In this document: in pieces, positions 57,331 through 64,000 of the stretch
Layout of the letters: the number at the start of each line of letters is the position of its first letter
Position numbering within the stretch: the first letter of the stretch is position 1
NCBI RefSeq assembly: GCF_001455965.1
Contig: NZ_LKKO01000027.1
Span: 19,476-83,475 of the forward strand
From: Methylobacterium sp. GXS13
GTDB lineage: Bacteria > Pseudomonadota > Alphaproteobacteria > Rhizobiales > Beijerinckiaceae
Length of the DNA: 64,000 nucleotides
Reading direction: 5' to 3'
Program-made: the position numbers and the translations under genes
Notes under the pieces: generated by a model
The model's input: only the letters and a program-made list of their open reading frames with translations
Told to the model about the DNA's origin: nothing
The model's database searches: none

Positions 57331-59760
57331 ATGAGTTTGCATATGACCGACGATCAAAGATGGCGTGGCTTTGTCGACTTCATCGACGAGCCCCTCGTTA
57401 CCGGATGGGCCTTCGACGCACGCAATCCCAATCTGCCTCTCCTCGTCCAGATCACAGCGGTCAGTGGCAAGAAGGAGATCGTAAGAGCTGATATCTTTCG
57501 GCAGGATCTCAAGGACCACGGCATCGGCGATGGACGGCACGGCTTCGTAGCTGATCTGCAAAATTTTTTGAGCGCGGACGGTGCAATCGAGATCTCGATC
57601 CTCGGCGGCGACTTTGTGCTCCAGAAGGACATTCATCTAAACACCCCAAGCCTCCGCCGTGCCATTCCGCCGGTTCCCGAATGTTTCTCAGCCTTGATGA
57701 TGCTGATGGCTGCCGAACTGCGAGTGGAAGCGGACTCCGCGGCGCAGAGCGGCGCCGAGTGGGCTTGTCCTGCCGACGTCAGATCCCCGCCCGGCGGCAG
57801 ACCGCTCACGGCCATCCTCCTGGAAACAGCTCACCCCAAACGGGATCCGGATGGCCTGATCTCGAAATTTCTCCACAACGAGGTGCTTCGGTCGGGCCGG
57901 AAGGACCTCAAGGCCAAGCTGTCCGGCGCTGCGAAGGACCGCATGCACGTCCTCCTGTGGTACATCGGAGAATATAGCATGCGTTGGGGACGGTCTCTCA
58001 GCGTTCCACTCTCGCAAACTCAACTCCAATTTCTAAATAGTCCGCTGCCGGTCTCCGAATTCCCTGCGAGCATCAGCGTAGCCCTATGGAATCTTCTCCG
58101 GCGGGATCGCCCAGACCTGCTCGATGTCGCAAGGCCGGAGGTGCAGTATGAAGCCCTGTATTGGTGGTGTTTCGAGAAGACGCCACAGATAAACCTTGAG
58201 CGGAAGCTCATCACATCAGAACAAATTTCGGCGCTTCGGAATATCGACCCAGAATCCTCAGGCACATTTCCACTCAGTATCTTCATGCGATTGCATATCT
58301 CCAAGAGTCCGGAGTTACAGTGCCTCAACCTGCGCAGTAGCGCCGGCCGAATCGCTGCCCTTCACTACTTCATTTTCTTAAGTTGCAAGCATCCTCAAAT
58401 CGCAAATCTTCTCCCGCTCGCATCGATGCGAGCCCTCCTCGCGAGCGAATTAGACGGCACTACTCTACTCGAGGACAATTTATCTTTTCTTTTGCAGGAT
58501 GCTCCGGACGCCCACGATCTCGCCCGGCAAGCCCGCTGGCATAGCAATACACGTAACGCCGCCTCAAACCCGGCCTCGGCACAGGACGTGGGATGCCGTG
58601 CAACGCAGGCGGTGAATGCTAGGAGCGAAACGAAAGAGGGTGTGACCGTCATAGGTCCTATCGATAAAACCTCCGGGCTCGGACAAGCGACACGCCTCTC
58701 ATATCAAATCCTCGCGCACGGCAACGGGCATTCGCTATCGGCCTTACCATTTAATGTCGAGAATCCGGCGCTTGTGGGATTCTCAAGCCAGCTTGATTAT
58801 CGCCCTGTCAAATACCCGCATCGTGTCAATTTGTTTCACCTTAATGCAGATTTTATTCCAATTTCTTTATCTATAATTTCCAGACGTACATTCAATCACA
58901 GCTATAACATTGGATATTTCTTTTGGGAACTGAATAAAATTCCGGAGTCTCATCTTCTTGCACTTGAGCTATTAGATGAGATTTGGGTATCGTCACACTA
59001 CGTCGAACAGATTTACAAGGCCTATACACATAAACCAGTGATCAACGTCGGAATGGCCGTGGAAGACCTGCCATCCCAACTTAAGCCGTTCGATCTTCGT
59101 CGGGATGGTGTGTTCACCTTTTTGACGACATTCGATTCGTTTTCCTTCGTCGAGCGCAAGAATCCTCTGGCAACCGTGCGCGCCTTTCAAGCCGCTTTCG
59201 ATAAAGACGACCCAACAGTGGCACTTATCATCAAGACCTGGAACAAGAACCGCATTTTCGACGCCTTTCAGGTCAGTGTCTGGCGCGCGATCGATGAATT
59301 GATTCGAGACGACCCGCGGATCCGGGTTATCGACGAAACTTTTACCTACGAGCAGATCCTTTCCATGAAGATGGCCTGTGATTGCTACGTGTCGCTTCAC
59401 AGGGCCGAGGGCTTCGGCTTTGGCATGCTGGAGGCCATGCAACTTGGACGCCCCGTAATCGCAACCGCTTATTCGGGCAATATGGACTTTTGTACGCCAG
59501 AGAACAGCTACCTTGTCGATTATGATCTCGTTGCTGTTGGATTTGACGAGTATTTAGCGGTCGAGAGAGGATGCGTCTGGGCTGACCCGAAGATCGCGAG
59601 TGCTGCAGCTGCCATGCGCGATGTGGTGTCGAACCGCGAAGAGGCGGCGAAAAGGGGCGTTCGCGCCGCTCAGTTCGTGAGAGAGAATTTCACTATCCGC
59701 ACCATCTCTCATCGCTATCGAGGCCGATTGGATCAGATCGAAACCTTTACCCCCCCCTAA
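57331..59760 (+). CDS. GT4-type glycosyltransferase with N-terminal module
   Basis: The frame is open from 56989, but coding style and motifs begin near ATG 57331 (MSLHMTDDQRWRGFVDFIDE). The about 809-residue protein has an N-terminal beta-rich module (PLVTGWAFDARNPNLP then HGIGDGRHGFVADLQ) seen in other alphaproteobacterial glycosyltransferases, a long helical middle, and a C-terminal GT4 domain (GPIDKTSGLGQATRLSYQIL, FLTTFDSFSFVERKNPLATV, HRAEGFGFGMLEAMQLGRPV with the E-x7-E retaining motif). It transfers a sugar from a nucleotide donor to a glycan. Less GC-rich than its neighbours. Confidence 0.8.
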   Translation: MSLHMTDDQRWRGFVDFIDEPLVTGWAFDARNPNLPLLVQITAVSGKKEIVRADIFRQDLKDHGIGDGRHGFVADLQNFLSADGAIEISILGGDFVLQKDIHLNTPSLRRAIPPVPECFSALMMLMAAELRVEADSAAQSGAEWACPADVRSPPGGRPLTAILLETAHPKRDPDGLISKFLHNEVLRSGRKDLKAKLSGAAKDRMHVLLWYIGEYSMRWGRSLSVPLSQTQLQFLNSPLPVSEFPASISVALWNLLRRDRPDLLDVARPEVQYEALYWWCFEKTPQINLERKLITSEQISALRNIDPESSGTFPLSIFMRLHISKSPELQCLNLRSSAGRIAALHYFIFLSCKHPQIANLLPLASMRALLASELDGTTLLEDNLSFLLQDAPDAHDLARQARWHSNTRNAASNPASAQDVGCRATQAVNARSETKEGVTVIGPIDKTSGLGQATRLSYQILAHGNGHSLSALPFNVENPALVGFSSQLDYRPVKYPHRVNLFHLNADFIPISLSIISRRTFNHSYNIGYFFWELNKIPESHLLALELLDEIWVSSHYVEQIYKAYTHKPVINVGMAVEDLPSQLKPFDLRRDGVFTFLTTFDSFSFVERKNPLATVRAFQAAFDKDDPTVALIIKTWNKNRIFDAFQVSVWRAIDELIRDDPRIRVIDETFTYEQILSMKMACDCYVSLHRAEGFGFGMLEAMQLGRPVIATAYSGNMDFCTPENSYLVDYDLVAVGFDEYLAVERGCVWADPKIASAAAAMRDVVSNREEAAKRGVRAAQFVRENFTIRTISHRYRGRLDQIETFTPP

Positions 59761-60270
59761 ATCATCTTCATTGATAAGCAACGCCGCCCAAAATATCTTA
59801 TTATTTATCGCACGCTCAATTTTATAGTCTTATGATTGGGCACAACAAAAATTCTCAATTATAGTCAGGCGCAATACAAATTAAAAACGCAATTTTTCAC
59901 GACATACTTCACCTCGGATGTCGTTGCGCCAGTGAAGACCGAGTCAACGTGTGTCAAAATGACAGCAGACATTCATAAGTGGGCCAAAAACTCGACCAGC
60001 TGAGCAGCCGAAAGGACGGCATAGTTTTTGTTCGGCCAAATTCTCGTTGCATCGAACCTGAATAAACGACTACAAAAGATCAATGAACAAACTGTCCGGT
60101 TAAAGTTTATAACTATTTATCAGTTGCGCGCCAAACCCTGGAATTGGGTTTCCTCAGGCGAAATGCCATCCCGGATCGATTTGCGGCGCCAGGTAAATCT
60201 GCGCCTTGGGGCTCTCGATAATCGCCAGGGTCACGTGCGCCCGCGTCGCCCCGTGTGATAATGCGCGGAG
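59761..60270. other. AT-rich region between glycosyltransferase and IS3 element
   Basis: About 510 bases, first 350 AT-rich. No promoter or gene is clear. A short TGTCCGGTTAAAG near 60090 resembles an IS end but is alone. The part from 60135 to 60270 returns to high GC, and may be a remnant of another gene, unrecognised. Confidence 0.4.
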
Positions 60271-60306
60271 TGCACCCTGTTTGACCGGACAGTCGGCGGG
60301 GCGGGT

Positions 60307-61127
60307 TTAGGCACTCCGGGTGAGGAACTCTCGGGGCGAGAGCATGCGCAGTCCGAAGTGCGGGTGAACGGTGTTGTAGTCCTCGAACCAACCGGGCAGA
60401 AGCCGCAGACGGTCTCGGCGTCGGCTAGGATGGCCAGGCGGGCATAGTCGCGCTTGAGCGTTTTCACGAACGCCTCTGAGATGCCTTTGCTCTGCGGTGA
60501 GCGCACCAGCGTGAACAGCAACCGCAGGCCGAGTGCCATGGCGGTCTCGCTGGTCTGCCGGGCGATGTAGGCGGAGCCGTTGTCGGAAAGCCACTCCACG
60601 GGGTGTGGGGTCTTCGTCGCACCGAAGCGGCGTTCGACGCAGGTGATCATCAGGTCGCTGACCATCTCGGCCGAGACCCCGGCCGTGGTCGCCGACCATG
60701 CCATGATCTCGCGATCGCAGGCATCGATGGCAAACAGCACCCGGACGATCGCGCCGTCCCGGCAGTGCAGTTCGAGATGGTCCGAGCACCAGCGGATGTT
60801 CGAGCGCAACGCCACGACGACGCCCTCGTGGGTGCGGCCCGGACGGCGGGCGGTGTGGAGCGCGAGCGTGATCCCGTTCATCCGCAGCATGCGCGGCACC
60901 CGCTTGGCGTTGACGACGGGCTCGCCGCGCGAGCGCGGCAGCCGGTTCACCACGGCGGTTACGAGCCGGTAGTCGTAGCTTGGCCGCGCATCGACGATCG
61001 CACGGATCGTCGGCAACAGCGCCGCGTCCTCCGGCTTACGGTAGGATTCGTGCGGCCGGGCGGATTTGCTGAGGCGCTCGACGAGATGAAAGCGGGCCAC
61101 ACCGAGCGTATCGGCGACGGTCTTCAC
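60307..61127 (-). pseudogene. IS3 orfB transposase, frameshifted
   Basis: From ATG 61127 the frame has MKTVADTLGVARFHLVERLS, RMLRMNGITLALHTARRPGR and the DDE core (VLFAIDACDREIMAWSATTA, VEWLSDNGSAYIARQTSETA, SPQSKGISEAFVKTLKRDYA). A frameshift near 60410 moves the end (GWFEDYNTVHPHFGLRMLSP then REFLTRSA) into another frame, so the gene is broken close to its C-terminus. Confidence 0.8.
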
Positions 61128-61531
61128 CGCGAACCGCCCATCGAGCCGCCCCAGGAGACGAGCGGCGACGTCGGTTTTTTTTGCGCACGAGGTCCAGCGC
61201 CTTCCTGAGGATCTCGACCTCCATGGTCTTGCGGCCGAGCAGGCGTTCGAGATCCCGCAAGCGCCGCTCTAGCTCGCGCACCCGGCTGGTTCCGACGACG
61301 TCCTCGTCGGTTTGAACGGCCTGATGGCCGCCCTCCAGCATGCGCCGCTTCCACGAGAACAGCAGACTTGGCGACAGGCCGTAGCGGTTAGCCACGAACG
61401 ACACGGACGAGCCGGGCTACTGGCGCTCCTAGACGAGGCGAATCTTCTCGGTGGAAGGACCAGCGACGGCGGCGCTGAACGCCGCTCAGGATCTCGCCAT
61501 GCACCGGTGAGGCGATCGGATCAGATGACAT
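61036..61531 (-). pseudogene. IS3 orfA, broken
   Basis: From ATG 61531 the start (MSSDPIASPVHGEILSGVQR, then RRRWS) shifts frame and meets two stops before VSFVANRYGLSPSLLFSWKR and the helical leucine-rich part (VRELERRLRDLERLLGRKTM) continue. The helix-turn-helix is thus broken from the start codon. It overlaps orfB, as is typical of the family. Confidence 0.7.
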
Positions 61532-61601
61532 AGCCTTACCCATAGGCTTGCGCCTATGCCTTCGTGAGCTATGCCGCCTGTCCGGTCAAAACGGGGTGCA
61601 A

Positions 61602-61964
61602 TCCAGTCGCGGCCGACCGTCTGCGTTCGCCTTGACGCTCAGCAACGTGGCCAACATTAGCATGGCCCTGCCGCTGCTGCGAGCCGTCGTCTCACCCAAG
61701 CGCCTGATCGCCGACAAAGCCTACGACGCCCAGAGCCTGAGGGATTGGCTGAAAAGCCACGAAGTGATCGACACTATCCCGTCAACGGCCACCCGGACGG
61801 TGCCCTACAAGCGCAGCCAGATCGCCTACCGGCGGCGCAATCGCCTCGAGTGCCTGTTCGGTCATCTTGAGAACTGGCGGCGCGTCGCGACGCGCTATGA
61901 CCGCTTGTCCTGCAGCTAACTCGGCGCTGTCGCGCTCGTTTCCTGTGTCATCGCATGGACCTGA
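61602..61964 (+). pseudogene. IS5 family transposase C-terminal fragment
   Basis: The frame gives FALTLSNVANISMALPLLRA, VSPKRLIADKAYDAQSLRDW and IAYRRRNRLECLFGHLENWR then RVATRYDRLS, the C-terminal DDE part of IS5-type transposases, then a TAA stop in the middle of what would continue as LGAVALVSCVIAWT. The N-terminal half is missing, apparently replaced by the IS3 element to its left. Confidence 0.75.
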
Positions 61965-62408
61965 ATGAGTCCCCTACATAGAGCAACTTCGGACTCGGCG
62001 CGCATCAATCGCGAGTCAGAATACCGAGCTTCTCGCGCAGTTATGCTTCCAGCGCTTCGATAAGCGGCGAACCCCCTTAATGAGGCGCAGCTCGTTGCCC
62101 CATCGCTGTATCTAATAGGCACTACCAGAACACAGCCATCACCACCGCCCTGCGTGCCACGGGACTGACCGCCAAAAATGTTTCGATGGAGCCACGAATG
62201 ATCGGCACATCCCAGCTCACCTCATCAACGCTTTGGCTTCGGTGCTCATATCCGATTGCCATCCCGTCGATAAATCAGATTATTGTTGTATTATCCATTC
62301 CGGCAGCGAGATCAAAAATTCGGGAGTAATTGAGATAAGCGATCATAAATATTAAATGCACAAAGTGCACCGGGATTGGTATCTTAGTCGATTGCCTTAC
62401 CAAAACAT
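61965..62408. other. AT-rich gap before FkbM gene, no gene recognised
   Basis: About 440 bases, largely AT-rich in the second half (CATAAATATTAAATGC). No gene, terminator or promoter recognised. Confidence 0.4.
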
Positions 62409-63467
62409 CTAAAGAACAAGCAAGTCTGTGTGAGGAGAATTAGTTGGGGACTCCTGTTCTAACATTTTACTGAACATCAGGTCGAGCTGATCAATATCAC
62501 AAACGACTGGCGACCCTGCATCTAACGAACGCCGGAGATCAAGGAACCGATCCCGTCTGAATAATGCTTCTCTCAACATCTGGTATCCTCCAGATCGACT
62601 GAGACCATAAGGCCAAAACTCAATAACGATAGGTGTCTGCCCTGCGAGTAACTCGGAGGCACCGGATAAAACGTGACCCTCGTGCCCTTGAGTGTCGATC
62701 CAAGTCAATCCAATCAAATTGGACTGGATTGCAAATTCACGAAAAATGGTATCAAGGCGACGTACTGGGACCGCTTGCTCGCGTCTCTCCTCCTCACCGT
62801 GTACGGAACGAGCCTTCGCGATGCCTCCTACTCGGATACGGTGATCGCCAAAGTTCGTAGGTGACAATTCCAGCGTAGCAATGCCATCGTAGCTTGAAGC
62901 TGCAGCGTTAATAACGACACCGCGCATATCAAAATCGTTGAGTATGTAGTTGATTTTCAACAATTTATAATTTTCCACATTGGCTTCAATACAAATAGAT
63001 TTATTAAAACCATATTTCAATGCCGCGATACTGTGAGTTCCAATATTTGCTCCAATATCCAGAAAATGAGTGTTATTTACTCTAACTCCAATTTTTTCTA
63101 AGAATACCATTGTTTGAGACACAATATCTTCTTCAAAATACCCTCTACTCCTGATGAGTGAGCCGATTATTTGGTCGTCACGGTGGGTTAAAAATTTACC
63201 GAACTTGCCTTCGCTGAAGTGAAGTTCAGTGACAGGTAAGGTGCGGGATCGAGCTTCCTCCGAGGTCGCTATTGCCAAAATACTATCGAGCGCTTCCATG
63301 CCCACCCATTGGCAACCTTCCTCCGGATGGCGGCCGAGCAGTATCGCGTAAATCGCCGATACGTCCGCCGCAGTCAGCGGCACCCTATTAAGCGGCAGCA
63401 TCATTTGCGGATCAGCCGAATGGGCAACAACTTCTCGCCCTTGCGTGCTTTCTGAGGACTCTGACAT
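62409..63467 (-). CDS. FkbM family methyltransferase
   Basis: A SAM-dependent methyltransferase likely acting on a sugar of the glycan. ATG at 63467 (MSESSEST) is preferred to the GTG at 63479. About 352 residues. The N-terminal 90 residues hold a DUF4214-like piece (LTAADVSAIYAILLGRHPEE). The SAM site is FLDIGANIGTHSIAALKYGF, followed by ICIEANVENYKLLKINYILN and LTWIDTQGHEGHVLSGASEL, typical of FkbM. The DNA is AT-rich compared with the genome, like other glycan-locus genes that look transferred. Confidence 0.88.
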   Translation of the reverse strand: MSESSESTQGREVVAHSADPQMMLPLNRVPLTAADVSAIYAILLGRHPEEGCQWVGMEALDSILAIATSEEARSRTLPVTELHFSEGKFGKFLTHRDDQIIGSLIRSRGYFEEDIVSQTMVFLEKIGVRVNNTHFLDIGANIGTHSIAALKYGFNKSICIEANVENYKLLKINYILNDFDMRGVVINAAASSYDGIATLELSPTNFGDHRIRVGGIAKARSVHGEEERREQAVPVRRLDTIFREFAIQSNLIGLTWIDTQGHEGHVLSGASELLAGQTPIVIEFWPYGLSRSGGYQMLREALFRRDRFLDLRRSLDAGSPVVCDIDQLDLMFSKMLEQESPTNSPHTDLLVL

Positions 63468-63618
63468 AATGAATTGCACCCCAAATCTTGTCTCGTAGTG
63501 TGTACCATAAAGCGCGCCCTGGCAAAATGTCGGTGGGATGGCCTGCCCCCGTTCGGTGGTCCAGGTTCGAAGTTAGTACATCTTCGGCCTGGAGTTGACC
63601 CCGTTTGTGGTCCACGGC

Positions 63619-64000
63619 CTATGCAAGTTTTCGGGCTGTGACAGCTTGGTTGGCGAAGGCTCGGGGCGTCAAGCCGCCCAAGGCCGTATGGGGGCGATCT
63701 TCGTTGTAGTGGCACCTCCAGTCCTCGATGCGCTCGCGGGCATCGGCCAGCGACAGGAACCACGAGGCGTTCAGACATTCCGCCCGTAGGCGGCCGTTGA
63801 ACGACTCGATGTAGGCGTTGTCTGTCGGTTTGCCCGGTCGTGAGAAGTCGATCTCGACCCCGTTCAGGTACGCCCACTGGTCGAGCATGCGCCCGGCGAA
63901 CTCCGGTCCATTGTCCACCCGTAGGCTCTTTGGACGACCGCGGAGCTTCACCAGTGCGTCCAGGGCCTCGGTCACCTGGAAGGCGCGGAAGTTGGCTCTC
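63619..64000 (-). CDS. IS3 family transposase orfB, runs off window end
   Basis: The C-terminal part of a rve-type integrase: LRVDNGPEFAGRMLDQWAYL (DDE second Asp), RPGKPTDNAYIESFNGRLRA (Glu), and CHYNEDRPHTALGGLTPRAF at the end. It continues upstream of the visible region (RANFRAFQVTEAL is the last readable stretch). It resembles the IS407/ISR1 group of IS3. Nothing shows inactivation in the visible part. Confidence 0.85.
   Translation of the reverse strand, partial: RANFRAFQVTEALDALVKLRGRPKSLRVDNGPEFAGRMLDQWAYLNGVEIDFSRPGKPTDNAYIESFNGRLRAECLNASWFLSLADARERIEDWRCHYNEDRPHTALGGLTPRAFANQAVTARKLA

Larger units (their letters stand above)
60271..61600 (-). mobile_element. IS3 family (IS2 group) element, broken
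   Basis: About 1330 bases with inverted ends TGCACCCTGTTTGACCGGAC (left) and TGCACCCCGTTTTGACCGGA (right, read inward). It carries orfA and orfB of the IS2 group with the usual overlap and an A8 slippery run at 61175-61182 (read on the minus strand). It sits within or beside a decayed IS5 transposase. Confidence 0.8.

Noticed and set aside
60028..60258. Small plus-strand open frame in the AT-rich gap
   Set aside because: No ribosome binding site or family, and it crosses a composition boundary beside an IS element.

Overview
The window is GC-rich DNA from an alphaproteobacterium, most likely a member of the Hyphomicrobiales close to Methylobacterium. That placement is an inference from gene content and style: the rplM-rpsI pair, short type-2 ArgC, CsbD/PhnA-like/DUF937 envelope-stress genes, PAS-LuxR regulators, a DUF1127 protein and typical alphaproteobacterial palindromic intergenic repeats. 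No database search was possible, so all family names rest on visible motifs and remembered family patterns.

Bases 1-31,000 are mostly ordinary chromosome. In order they hold a 5'-truncated pyridoxal kinase; an OsmC protein; an overlapping PhzF-Nudix pair; a DUF1127 protein and a PAS-LuxR regulator; an ECF sigma/anti-sigma operon; argC; a cluster of small envelope-stress genes; a multi-PAS LuxR regulator; a short accessory patch (decayed DJ-1/PfpI gene, TetR regulator, amidase with paired operators); rplM-rpsI; a CoA-binding protein; a UDP-sugar dehydrogenase; an M20 amidohydrolase divergent from a complete peptide-type ABC importer; a 2OG-Fe(II) oxygenase; tRNA-Ser(GGA); glgX; a frameshifted DUF4926/DUF6883 pair; and an orphan sulfonate-type binding protein.

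Bases 31,300-63,500 form a surface-glycan locus. It encodes two proteins with discoidin-like modules attached to glycosyltransferase-like domains, a double SGNH esterase-like protein, an AT-rich membrane-anchored fucosyltransferase fusion, a double GT2 glycosyltransferase, a small coiled-coil protein, a DedA membrane protein, an NAD-dependent sugar epimerase, three GT61-like paralogues (one with a roughly 290-residue C-terminal extension), a NeuD/PglD-type acetyltransferase, a DegT-type aminotransferase, a 1261-residue repeat + RgpF + HAD multidomain protein, a GT4 glycosyltransferase and an FkbM methyltransferase. Together these could make and decorate a polysaccharide or glycoprotein containing acylated amino sugar and fucose-like residues. 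The final product cannot be read from the sequence.

The locus is broken up by IS remnants (IS5-like, IS630-like, an IS2-group IS3 element and another IS3 element running off the end) and by AT-rich stretches, both signs of horizontal gain. The most interesting signals are the repeat module shared by three proteins of the glycan locus, the unusual domain fusions there, and a matching pair of putative ECF promoters at 4.1 and 5.5 kb.
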